Shown: in pieces, positions 49,357 through 57,229 of the stretch
How positions within the stretch are numbered: the stretch's first letter is position 1
Layout: each line of letters begins with the position of its first letter
Assembly (NCBI GenBank): GCA_963816855.1
Contig: CAWFMA010000026.1
Location: 170,525-234,524, forward strand
Origin: DASTFP01 sp963816855
GTDB lineage: Bacteria; Verrucomicrobiota; Verrucomicrobiia; Chthoniobacterales; Terrimicrobiaceae
Direction of reading: 5' to 3'
DNA: 64,000 nucleotides
Notes under the pieces: model-generated
What the model was told of the DNA's origin: nothing
The model's input: only the letters and a program-made list of their open reading frames with translations
Database searches by the model: none
Made by a program: the position numbers and the translations under genes

Positions 49357-49794
49357 ATGTTGCAGTCTGCGCTGATGGAGACTCCGCAGTTGCCGCCGCA
49401 GGACGGCCCGCCGCCGTTAGACCCGGCCGTTCGCTCGGAAACCGAACGTCAATGGGCCATTGGAATTCACCTGAGCGCGCTGCTCGGATTTGCCGGTCCG
49501 CACCTGCTGAACGTAGTTGCTCCCCTCGTCATCTGGCTGATAAAAAAGCAGGACAGTTCCTACCTCGACGCGGTGGGAAAACGCGTGCTGAACTTTCAGA
49601 TTTCGTATTCTATTTACGGATTTGTTGCCGCCACCTTGATTGGCCTGCTCTGGTGGCTGGTCATCGGGCTTTTTCTCGTCCCCCTCTACGTGATCATTGC
49701 CGTGGCCTGGCTGCTCTTTACCGTCATCGGTGCGGTTAAGGAAAGCAAGGGCGAGGCGTACGAATACCCTTACGTCATCAAATTCATCCCCTGA
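49357..49794 (+). CDS. DUF4870-like membrane protein
   Basis: 145 residues from the ATG at 49357 (or 49375). A Pro-rich start is followed by TERQWAIGIHLSALLGF, then three membrane segments with HLLNVVAPLVIWLIKKQDSSYLDAVGKRVLNFQISY, the DUF4870 hallmark (a V-x-W-L-x-KK and NFQ-x-SY pattern), and a closing AYEYPYVIKFIP. Function unknown; members are small inner-membrane proteins. It ends 111 bp before tmRNA. Confidence 0.85.
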   Translation: MLQSALMETPQLPPQDGPPPLDPAVRSETERQWAIGIHLSALLGFAGPHLLNVVAPLVIWLIKKQDSSYLDAVGKRVLNFQISYSIYGFVAATLIGLLWWLVIGLFLVPLYVIIAVAWLLFTVIGAVKESKGEAYEYPYVIKFIP

Positions 49795-49865
49795 TCTTTC
49801 CCGGTCGCGTTCCGACTTTTTCTAAAGGCTTCTCGGGAGCTGTGCGACCAACGGCCGAGCCGTTC

Positions 49866-49893
49866 TTGATATTAGCGCGTTTTGCCGTAAATT
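49866..49893 (+). promoter_or_regulatory. ssrA promoter
   Basis: TTGATA (49866-49871) and TAAATT (49888-49893) with a 16-bp spacer, 12 bp before the mature tmRNA 5' end. The position and spacing fit a housekeeping promoter. Confidence 0.55.
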
Positions 49894-49905
49894 GCCCGTG
49901 ATCTT

Positions 49906-50258
49906 GGGGGCGTATTGGCTTCGACACGAAGTTTGATGCCAGGCTCGCATGCCGAGGATGATTCGTTGGCCTCGATAAAAATCGGATCAAACAAATAAAC
50001 GCAGATCACGAAGATCTCGCTCTCGCGGCCTAACGTGCCGTGACGTGTCCGGGTTGACGCCTGCTAGGCGCGGATGCGATGGCAGCAGGCTGGCCTCACG
50101 CCGGGGCGACCGCGGCGTGGGGTGAATCGATTTCGTGGACGCTCTGGGGCGTGTGGCGTGATGGTCCGCAGCAAGGTCCCGAAACCAAAGACCGTCTAAG
50201 CATGTAGAAGGTCTCGCTGACCGCTTTGTGGACAGGGGTTCGACTCCCCTCGCCTCCA
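49906..50258 (+). ncRNA. ssrA: Transfer-messenger RNA
   Basis: 353 nt. The 5' end GGGGGCGTATTGGCTTCGAC and 3' end ACAGGGGTTCGACTCCCCTCGCCTCCA form the tRNA-like domain. The tag reading frame ends with codons for ADHEDLALAA and TAA (50001-50033), with the usual LALAA degradation signal; the resume codon is probably GCA at 50001. Pseudoknot-rich sequence follows. It rescues stalled ribosomes. The 3' end is directly followed by an integrase gene and is the likely insertion site of the element beyond it. Confidence 0.95.
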
Positions 50259-50322
50259 CATTTTTTACAGAGAAAACCGAATCGGATTGCTGATTTGTGA
50301 CAGTTTGTGACAAAGTAGGCTC

Positions 50323-51513
50323 ATGAAAGGCCCGCTTCGCGTCATCGCTGTCAAAGGTCACGAAATTTCCACCTACCGCCTTTCGTCCGGCAGATGCATG
50401 GTCGTTTGGTATGACTCCGAGGGACGTCGGCAGCGGCGGTCGCGCGCGACTTTGAAGGAGGCTGATGAATTGGTTGGCGAGGTTTCGGCAGCCCTCCGGG
50501 AGAAGGTAAATGGCGCCATGACTCTCGATGATCGTCAGGCTTACAATCTCGCCCGCGAAATCGCGGAGCCGTTCGGCTACACAGTGCTCCAAGCTGTGCG
50601 GGAATGGGAGAAGACCAAGGCTCCCTGTCGGGGAAAGAAGACTGGCGACGTCATCGCGGAGTTGATCGCCGCGAAGCGCCGAGAGCAACTCTCGGTTCCT
50701 TACGTGGACCGCTTGGAAGACGATTTGAAATCGTTTGCGGCCTCGGTTCCGGAGGAGATCGAGAAGGTGCAGGCACCGCAGATCAAGGCGTTCTTGAACG
50801 GCTGTGAGGTCGGCCCCAGGCGCTGGAACAATTTGCGCGATCAGGTCGTCACTCTTTTCCGCTTCGCGCGGTCGGAGCGTTATCTTCCGAAGGACCGCAC
50901 GACCGAAGCGGAGGACGTGGCGAAGATGAAGGTGGTGCGAAAGACGGTGGACATGTTCACGCCGGAGGAATTCCAGATCATCTTGGAAAACACCCGGTCC
51001 GTCTGGCTGCCGTGGGTCCTCACCAGTGCCTACGCCGGTGTTCGCACGTTTGAGGTGTTGCGGATGGATTGGTCGAGCGTGCGCTGGGAGCAGAAGCTCA
51101 TCGATCTCCCGCCAGAGGTCACGAAGGTCAACGAGCGCCGGATCATTCCCATGTGCGATGCGCTCATTGAAGCTCTCACGCCTTGGCGACAAGCGATCGG
51201 CCCCGTGTGCGAAGCCAAAGTTCCCCAACGTGAGATCGAACAGATCATGGCCAAGGCGAAGAAAACCCACCCGCAATTTCGCTGGAAACACAACGCGCTT
51301 CGTCACGCGTATGGGAGCTATCGCACGGCGCTGACTCAGAACGTTCCGCAAGTCGCGTTGGAAATGGGCAACTCGGTCCACATGGTGAAACGCCACTACT
51401 TGGAGGCAAAGACGTTCGACGAAGGGTTGTGTTGGTTCAGGATCGCTTGGCCGCTGCCGAAGAAGGAACGCGCAAACAGCCCGTTCCTGCGTTGGGTGGC
51501 CGCGGCGACGTGA
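50323..51513 (+). CDS. Tyrosine recombinase/integrase of the tmRNA element
   Basis: 396 residues, starting 65 bp beyond the tmRNA. Catalytic region: Arg241 (YAGVRTFEVLRMDW), the ALRH motif with Arg327 (WKHNALRHAYGSY), and the tyrosine region GNSVHMVKRHYLE with the probable nucleophile Tyr359. The N-terminus (about 1-90) is an arm-type DNA-binding region, and the core-binding domain is near 100-195. Position and orientation away from tmRNA are typical for int at the attL end. Confidence 0.9.
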   Translation: MKGPLRVIAVKGHEISTYRLSSGRCMVVWYDSEGRRQRRSRATLKEADELVGEVSAALREKVNGAMTLDDRQAYNLAREIAEPFGYTVLQAVREWEKTKAPCRGKKTGDVIAELIAAKRREQLSVPYVDRLEDDLKSFAASVPEEIEKVQAPQIKAFLNGCEVGPRRWNNLRDQVVTLFRFARSERYLPKDRTTEAEDVAKMKVVRKTVDMFTPEEFQIILENTRSVWLPWVLTSAYAGVRTFEVLRMDWSSVRWEQKLIDLPPEVTKVNERRIIPMCDALIEALTPWRQAIGPVCEAKVPQREIEQIMAKAKKTHPQFRWKHNALRHAYGSYRTALTQNVPQVALEMGNSVHMVKRHYLEAKTFDEGLCWFRIAWPLPKKERANSPFLRWVAAAT

Positions 51514-51536
51514 TCGGCTCGTCTCAGCACTGCCTC

Positions 51537-51974
51537 TCACACCGACACAGCCTTTCGTCTGCGCCCGATTCGCTTCGAGATTGAGACGGTTTCCGGCGTG
51601 TTGCCGTCGAGCAACTTTGCGAGGTCAGCTTCACGAACGCGGTATTCCTTACCGACACGCACTGCAGCGAGCACCGATCGCTTGATCCAATCTCGAACGG
51701 CGCCGGCGGTGAAGCCAGTCCGCTCGCTTACCTCCGCGACCGTCACAAGGCGGTCTCCGTCCGCACCGGCCATCTGCGCTCGAAGTGCGTCGGCTTCCGC
51801 AGCTTCGATGATCAGCCAACCATCACGGACGAAGATCGTAGTAGTTTCGGCATTCAGTCGGAGACGGGCACAGTTCATACGCTCTTGCTGCGAGCGAACG
51901 TGCCACAACCACGTATCAGAGGTGCGCGACCGGGGGAGCAACCGCACCTTTCGATCAGCTTCATCGAGCCGCAT
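51537..51974 (-). CDS. Helix-turn-helix excisionase-like DNA-binding protein
   Basis: 145 residues. The C-terminal half has a MerR/excisionase-type helix-turn-helix: VTVAEVSERTGFTAGAVRDWIKRSVLAAVRVGKEYRVREADLAKLL. The N-terminal part is unrecognised. Convergent with int, ending 23 bp from its stop. It may direct excision or regulate the transfer genes. Confidence 0.75.
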   Translation of the reverse strand: MRLDEADRKVRLLPRSRTSDTWLWHVRSQQERMNCARLRLNAETTTIFVRDGWLIIEAAEADALRAQMAGADGDRLVTVAEVSERTGFTAGAVRDWIKRSVLAAVRVGKEYRVREADLAKLLDGNTPETVSISKRIGRRRKAVSV

Positions 51975-52063
51975 CCCTCCGCGCCCGGAGTGGTCATGGC
52001 TAGTCTCTGCAGACCGCTATTGATGCCGGTAAGTCCGGAAAAAACGTAATCGCGAGCGGAACA

Positions 52064-52258
52064 TCAACCTGACCAAAGCGCGGCCTGCCAGATTGAAAGC
52101 ACCGCCGCGAGCAACAGTCCTGCGACAAAGGCGAGACCGTATTCATTGCGAGCGCCAACGACCGGCAGTATCAGCCCCATCGCGACCATTGCAATCAGCA
52201 CTCCGATCGTCCCGCCGTCGACGCTTTCGGATCGACGGTGGTTTGGCAGTGGGGGCAC
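52064..52258 (-). CDS. Small membrane protein
   Basis: 64 residues with two hydrophobic segments (about 18-36 and 42-60), separated by GARNEYG. No family recognised. It sits between the excisionase-like gene and the relaxase operon, so an entry-exclusion or anchoring role is possible but only a guess. Confidence 0.4.
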   Translation of the reverse strand: MPPLPNHRRSESVDGGTIGVLIAMVAMGLILPVVGARNEYGLAFVAGLLLAAVLSIWQAALWSG

Positions 52259-52351
52259 ACCAAATTTTTCACGGAAAGACCTTAGCGGTTTTAAACCGAA
52301 AAAGGGAGGCGGAATTCGCTCCCAGCCTAGAAAATCCGCTAGCCGATTAGC

Positions 52352-52723
52352 CTACTCGGAAGGTCTGACGTCGATCTGCGTCACCCACGCTCCGTCGGTA
52401 TCCGGCAGCTTGCGATAGCGTGGCGGCACGGTGCTGATGCACTCTACGGCGAGTCCCTGAAGCGCAGCCGCGATCTCGGCAAGGTGTCGTCCCGAGATGG
52501 CGATCTCGTGCGTTCCGAACGAGATTTTGAGTAGCTCTTCACCATCAGTGCGCGTGTGCTGCGCGTTTAGAAATTGCTGATACGGAAAGAGGAACGACTC
52601 GCCTGGCGCGACATCGACCTTCAGGCATGGGCAGTTGCGATCACGGCGCCAACACGGGCGGTCGTTCTCCACATTGACGGGGTGCGGGATTGCAGTTTCT
52701 CTGGACGACTGTTTGAGGCTCAT
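52352..52723 (-). CDS. Hypothetical protein translationally coupled to the relaxase
   Basis: 123 residues from an ATG that overlaps the relaxase stop (ATGA, 52720-52723), so it is made together with the relaxase. It has a Cys-rich segment near 28-38 (RPCWRRDRNCPC) and later ISFGTHEIAISGRHLAEIAAALQGL. No domain recognised. The overlap strongly supports it being a real gene with a role in DNA processing. Confidence 0.6.
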   Translation of the reverse strand: MSLKQSSRETAIPHPVNVENDRPCWRRDRNCPCLKVDVAPGESFLFPYQQFLNAQHTRTDGEELLKISFGTHEIAISGRHLAEIAAALQGLAVECISTVPPRYRKLPDTDGAWVTQIDVRPSE

Positions 52724-55497
52724 ACGGTGACGGTTTGCTTGTTGTTTTGATTGAAGCGCCTTCGCGCAAACATCAGCGCCACGGCTCTGGCGAATGCGCG
52801 ACCGCGGCGAAGAGCGTGGAACATTCCGAGCTGGATTGCCCTCCGCTCGCGTTTGGGAGCGTCGAGGCCCAAGGCAAGCGCTCGGTCGCCGCTCCTCATG
52901 ATGTGTGCGCGGAGGTCGGCCTTGCTGGGAGTGAAAATTCGCACGCTTTTTCGCCCGCGGGAGATGCTGACATACCACTGCTGCGCGTTCGTGGCGGCGC
53001 GGACGGCCGCGTCGCCGAAGAGCACATGGTCCACGGTCTTGCCCTGCGAGGCGTAAGAGGTTACCGCGTAGCCGCGGGCGAACTGCCGGTAGCCTGCCGG
53101 AAGCGTTCGTCCGTCAGTGAGTTCGATCTCTCCGGAGGCGCGGATGTTCTCGATCGTGACGACTTCGCCGTTGGCCAGCACTTCACCGCGAATCGCCTTC
53201 GCGTTCGCTTTTAGTTGCAGCCGATCATTCTGACTCAGCGAAAGCTGCCTCGGCGTGCAGATCGTCAAGTGATCGGCATGCCGCGCTTTCACAAGCCGGA
53301 TTTTGTCCGCGGCCTCTACGATGATGCCACCCTGATTCACCGCGATCATCCGCCCCGTCTCGCCACGCGCCATGCGGCCGAGCTTGCGGTTGAAGACCAG
53401 CACATGATCCGCGGGGTAGTATCGCCGGTCGAGCTTCTGCGCGTCGGTGAGCTCGAGGGCGTCCAGTGCAGTGACATTTCGCTCCTGCTCAGCGAGGGAA
53501 CCTCGGAAGCGCAAAGCTTCACGAATGCCCTCATTCAGCGCGCTGACCTCGGCGCGTGTTTGCGAAACGATGAGCGCAGATTCCCCGTGGGCGTCCAGGT
53601 CGAGGTACGCGCGAACGAGCCGGTCACGCATTGTTTCGGGACGACATTCCACCACTGCATCAATGGCTTCCAAGCTCGCGAACGAATTCGCGACATCGCC
53701 TTCCGCCGCGGCTTTCACGGCGTCGCGGTAGCGCCGAATCTTTTCACGCTCGCGCTCGGTCGATACGCGGTCGGGATCTTGCCGACGGATCACGTTCAAC
53801 TCCGCCGGTCGCAGCCCCGAATAGCACTCGATCGCCCGCAATGCGTCCGACGCTTCGATAGGACCATGTTGCCGCGTGTCGCCGGAAAGCACGATCCGGC
53901 CTTTGCGAGCTTCCACCAGCTCAAGGAGTGCCAGCATCTGCCGGCCACCAATCTGGCCAGCTTCATCCACGACCAAGACGGCTCCCGCCGGCATCGACTT
54001 TCGTTGCAGGAACTCGGTGACCGTCTCAGTGTGCAGCAGCCCATCGCGTTGAAGGTCGAGCACCTGCTGCCGCTGAGGAGCCAGGACGACGATCTCGCCG
54101 CCTTGGCTCTTGATAGCTCCCTGCACGCTGCGCAGAACGTAACTCTTGCCCGTTCCAGCGCCGCCGCGGAAGAGCGTTACGAAATCGCGTGATGCGAAAA
54201 TCTGCGCAAACGCGCGTTGCTGATCATCGGCGAGCTGCTGCGTCGAAAGCGGCGACCGGGATACCAACGCTCCGAACTGTCCGGCTCCATGCTTCGCCAT
54301 TTGCACAATCCTCCACTCGCGTCCGAGCACGTCCTTCCGCGTCAATTTGCCGTCTGCTTGGCGGAGATAGTCCCGCGCCGCTGTTTCGCGCTTGAGGCCC
54401 GCGAGCGTCAGCGTCGAACCGCGCGCGAACTCCAGCGCGTGACGCCAGAGATCATGCTCGCGCACCACGGAGCGTCGATCGAAGAGATGTTCTTCCGCCC
54501 AATCGACTGCCGCCGCCGCCGAGACAGGCTCCGGTTCATCCGAAGCCGAGGGCACATACAGCGACGGCCCATCTCCGGGTGTGAGCTGGCTTTGCCACAG
54601 CGCCCGGAGCCGCTCGGGTGGCGGGTCGCTCATTTTGCGCGAGCGACGTCGATGCGCCAGGTGCTCGCGAACGTCGTTGATATTACCGCTGCTCTTCTCG
54701 GGATGTTCGCGAAGGAACTGGCGAGTCTGCTCATCAATCTGCCGATGCCGCTTCGAGAATCGTTCCGCAAGCTCGGGAGCAATTCCGACCACACGAAAGT
54801 CGCCACGCGCGGAATTCTCGATCGTGTAGCCGCACCTGCGCAACGCACGCGTAAGCTCGTGGTAATACACGTTCTCGACGTATTTCTGCGCGGCGAGCAT
54901 CTGGTAGTTCTGCACTGCCTTCCAGCGCTCTTCGTCCACATCGCGAGTCGCGTTAAAGATAATGCAGTGCGTGTGCAGATGCGGATCGAGTGCGCGGGAG
55001 GTCTCGTGTTCGAACAGCGCGGCGACGATGTTGCCAGTCATGCGGTCCACGTTTTGTCCGGCTTGGCGGACACGCGTGGCTGCAAGCACCTCGAGTTCGC
55101 GCACCGCAATCTTCACAGCCGTCCGATGCGCCTCGACGACGCGCGCATCACCGCTGACAAGGGCGGCGATTGAAACTGACTTCGGCGGAGAGAATGTGAA
55201 ATCGTAAAAGACGCGGCGGTTCGCAGCCTGATGTTCGTCGTCCGTTCCGCCGTCCACTGTCCGCGTTGTCTTGAGCCGCTGCGTTAGCCGCGTGCCCGTT
55301 CGCGGATGAGTGTTTTCGCAAAGTGCGACGAAATCCCTTTGCGCAACGACGCCATTGAGGTCAAGCATCGCCGCGCCTTCGCCGATCCACTCTCCAACGA
55401 CGCGCTCTGCCTCGACGTAGTAATCACCGACCGCGAGGTGTTCCTCGAAATAGGACTTCGCGTGCTTCAAGTTCGTCTGCGTCTGCGGTGAGAGCAT
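52720..55497 (-). CDS. MobF-family conjugative relaxase-helicase (TraA/TrwC type)
   Basis: 925 residues from the ATG at 55497, where the family pattern MLSPQTQTNLKHAKSYFEEHLAVGDYY begins; Tyr16, Tyr26 or Tyr27 is the candidate nucleophile. The metal-binding triad is HLHTH (173-177). The C-terminal helicase has Walker A GGAGTGKS (445-452), VVDEAGQIGGRQM and later SF1 motifs (TSYASQGKTVDHV). It nicks at oriT and unwinds the transferred strand. Reads leftward, diverging from the TraK-like gene. Confidence 0.93.
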   Translation of the reverse strand: MLSPQTQTNLKHAKSYFEEHLAVGDYYVEAERVVGEWIGEGAAMLDLNGVVAQRDFVALCENTHPRTGTRLTQRLKTTRTVDGGTDDEHQAANRRVFYDFTFSPPKSVSIAALVSGDARVVEAHRTAVKIAVRELEVLAATRVRQAGQNVDRMTGNIVAALFEHETSRALDPHLHTHCIIFNATRDVDEERWKAVQNYQMLAAQKYVENVYYHELTRALRRCGYTIENSARGDFRVVGIAPELAERFSKRHRQIDEQTRQFLREHPEKSSGNINDVREHLAHRRRSRKMSDPPPERLRALWQSQLTPGDGPSLYVPSASDEPEPVSAAAAVDWAEEHLFDRRSVVREHDLWRHALEFARGSTLTLAGLKRETAARDYLRQADGKLTRKDVLGREWRIVQMAKHGAGQFGALVSRSPLSTQQLADDQQRAFAQIFASRDFVTLFRGGAGTGKSYVLRSVQGAIKSQGGEIVVLAPQRQQVLDLQRDGLLHTETVTEFLQRKSMPAGAVLVVDEAGQIGGRQMLALLELVEARKGRIVLSGDTRQHGPIEASDALRAIECYSGLRPAELNVIRRQDPDRVSTEREREKIRRYRDAVKAAAEGDVANSFASLEAIDAVVECRPETMRDRLVRAYLDLDAHGESALIVSQTRAEVSALNEGIREALRFRGSLAEQERNVTALDALELTDAQKLDRRYYPADHVLVFNRKLGRMARGETGRMIAVNQGGIIVEAADKIRLVKARHADHLTICTPRQLSLSQNDRLQLKANAKAIRGEVLANGEVVTIENIRASGEIELTDGRTLPAGYRQFARGYAVTSYASQGKTVDHVLFGDAAVRAATNAQQWYVSISRGRKSVRIFTPSKADLRAHIMRSGDRALALGLDAPKRERRAIQLGMFHALRRGRAFARAVALMFARRRFNQNNKQTVTV

Positions 55498-55703
55498 GCG
55501 CTGAAGACGTAGCGTCTTGCCGAGAGAACGTTGCTCCGGCGCGAGAGCCAGCTCACTTCCAAACTCTGCGATCAACAGCGCATGAGTTTCACGCGAACCC
55601 TTCGACACAGCGACGAGACGCTGTGTGAATCGCTTTTGCCCACGGAAGGAACCGTGGGCCTTGATAGATTGGACGCCCCACCCCGAACTTCCGTTTGGAG
55701 CCG
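55498..55703. promoter_or_regulatory. Candidate origin of transfer (oriT) and divergent promoter region
   Basis: A 206-bp spacer between the divergent relaxase and TraK-like genes. It contains the inverted repeat GCCCACGG/CCGTGGGC (55638-55645, 55652-55659) followed by TTGATAGATTGGACGCCCCA, a layout expected for an oriT with a hairpin next to a nick region. The nick site itself is not identifiable by eye. Confidence 0.5.
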
Positions 55704-56144
55704 ATGCTGCAGCGCCCGCGGAGGAGGCGCATTGTGAGCGACGCAGCCGCCGCGGAAGAGCGAACGCAGCGCTTCGCTGAAGCGGTCCGCAGCTTCGCTG
55801 GCGTCCCGCCTAAGCGATTCGCAGCGCTGCTGCCGCACCGCGACGGCATCGCTGAACTGAGGCGAAAAGGTGCGTCGTTCGTCATGATCCGCGAAATTCT
55901 CGCGATGGCCGGCATTGAAGTCGCCGCGGATACCGTGCGGCGCTTTTACCGCCAGGTGATCGAGGATCCGCGCACAGGCACCAAGCGTTCCTCGAAACGC
56001 GAACGGTCGGCCGCACCTGCGCCGCTGAACTCGCCAGCACCGGCGGTCGCCACGTCGCCGATCGTCGGCGCTCCTGAACCAACTGCGCCTGCTGAACCAT
56101 CACGAAGCCGCGGTCCACGCATCGCTGATCCGCGCAACCTTTAG
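55704..56144 (+). CDS. TraK-like oriT-binding accessory protein
   Basis: 146 residues from the ATG at 55704. An Arg-rich start (LQRPRRRR), a central helical segment IAELRRKGASFVMIREILAMAGIEVAADTVRRFYRQV that looks like a DNA-binding helix-turn-helix, and a Pro/Ala-rich tail. Position (divergent from the relaxase, followed by ParA-like and small membrane genes) matches TraK of IncP plasmids, which binds oriT. Sequence similarity to RK2 TraK is weak, so this is mainly contextual. Confidence 0.6.
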   Translation: MLQRPRRRRIVSDAAAAEERTQRFAEAVRSFAGVPPKRFAALLPHRDGIAELRRKGASFVMIREILAMAGIEVAADTVRRFYRQVIEDPRTGTKRSSKRERSAAPAPLNSPAPAVATSPIVGAPEPTAPAEPSRSRGPRIADPRNL

Positions 56145-56162
56145 CCGTAGAACGCACAATCC

Positions 56163-56873
56163 ATGACCAGGCAACTGAACCTCATCCTCAACGGAAAAGG
56201 CGGCGTCGGAAAGAGCTTCTTCGCCGTGAACGTCGTGCAGGCGCTCAAAGATCGCCGTGTGCCACATGGCGCCGTAGACACCGACGATGAGAACTCGACT
56301 TTGCTGCGCTTCCACGCCGACGCCGAGTTCGTGAACATTCAAAAGCCACGCGAGATCGACCGACTGTTCGCACTGCTCGAAACCACGGACTTGCTGATCG
56401 TCGATTGCCGCGCCGCTTCGACGGACCTGTTCCTCGACTACTTCGCCGAGATCAATTTGCGCGATGTTCTCAGCTCGCTGAACGCGCGGTTGACGCTCGT
56501 CACTCCGGTGAACCACGAAGCGGACAGCGTCGAGCAGCTACGGCTGCTTTCCGCACGGCTAAACGGGGTCTGCCGCTACGTCGTCGTGAAGAACCAGGCG
56601 CACAGCGAGCACTTCCGCATCTACGAAGACAGCAAGACTCGCGCACGGGTCGTCGCTGAGCTGCAGGGCCGCGAGATCACGATGTCGCGGCTGCACGATT
56701 GGCTCGTTACGGCGCTGAACGAGAACAACGTCACCGCGAGCGTGGCGCTGACGCATCCTGCCTTTTCGCTGATCGATCGCCAACGCCTGAAGCACTGGCA
56801 GCGGCTCTTTCACGAGCAACTCGCGCTCGCGCTTGACTTGCTCCTGCCGTCGCAAAGCAAACCCACCACATGA
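56163..56873 (+). CDS. ParA/MinD-like ATPase (TraL-like)
   Basis: 236 residues with a deviant Walker A GKGGVGKS (11-18) and the intervening DTDDEN motif, then LLIVDCRAAS for Walker B. Related ATPases (TraL in IncP plasmids) lie between TraK and TraM. No ParB partner is present, so a role in transfer rather than partition is likely. Its stop overlaps the next ATG by four bases. Confidence 0.8.
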   Translation: MTRQLNLILNGKGGVGKSFFAVNVVQALKDRRVPHGAVDTDDENSTLLRFHADAEFVNIQKPREIDRLFALLETTDLLIVDCRAASTDLFLDYFAEINLRDVLSSLNARLTLVTPVNHEADSVEQLRLLSARLNGVCRYVVVKNQAHSEHFRIYEDSKTRARVVAELQGREITMSRLHDWLVTALNENNVTASVALTHPAFSLIDRQRLKHWQRLFHEQLALALDLLLPSQSKPTT

Positions 56874-57229
56874 AGGCCGACGAAGCCCTGGAGCAGGCAG
56901 TGGCCACGTGGCGAACGAAACACCACATCCGCGAGGACGATCCGATGCTCGCGGCGCTTGATCTTGTCCGCGTCTATCTCGCACACGCCCCACTGCCCGC
57001 GCGCGACGCCGCCGAGGTGCCGCCGACCTACGTGGAGTTTCGCGAGACCGTGGAGTTGCTGGACCGGCGCGCAAACGCCTTTGGGAAGCAATCGCTCGAC
57101 CTGATCGTCGAATTACGAAAGGTCGCTGATCGTCGCGCCGAAAAACGCGAACTCTCGCTCACTGCGCTCCTGCTGATAGTGACCCTCGCGGTCGTGGCTG
57201 GCTTCTACCTTGGTCGGTTGACTCTATGA
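56870..57229 (+). CDS. Small membrane-anchored TraM-like protein
   Basis: 119 residues: a helical cytoplasmic part (ATWRTKHHIREDDPMLAALDLVRVY...YVEFRETVELLDRRANAFGKQSLDLIVELRKVADRR) and one C-terminal membrane span (LTALLLIVTLAVVAGFYLG). This design and place match TraM of IncP plasmids. Both ends overlap neighbours by four bases (56870-56873, 57226-57229), showing a tightly coupled operon. Confidence 0.7.
   Translation: MKADEALEQAVATWRTKHHIREDDPMLAALDLVRVYLAHAPLPARDAAEVPPTYVEFRETVELLDRRANAFGKQSLDLIVELRKVADRRAEKRELSLTALLLIVTLAVVAGFYLGRLTL

Noticed and set aside
49987..51540. 517-residue minus-strand frame opposite the integrase and across tmRNA
   Set aside because: It runs through the tmRNA gene and lies antisense to a clear integrase; shadow frame.
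53215..55173. Two plus-strand frames of more than 300 residues opposite the relaxase
   Set aside because: Antisense shadows; the relaxase strand has all conserved motifs.
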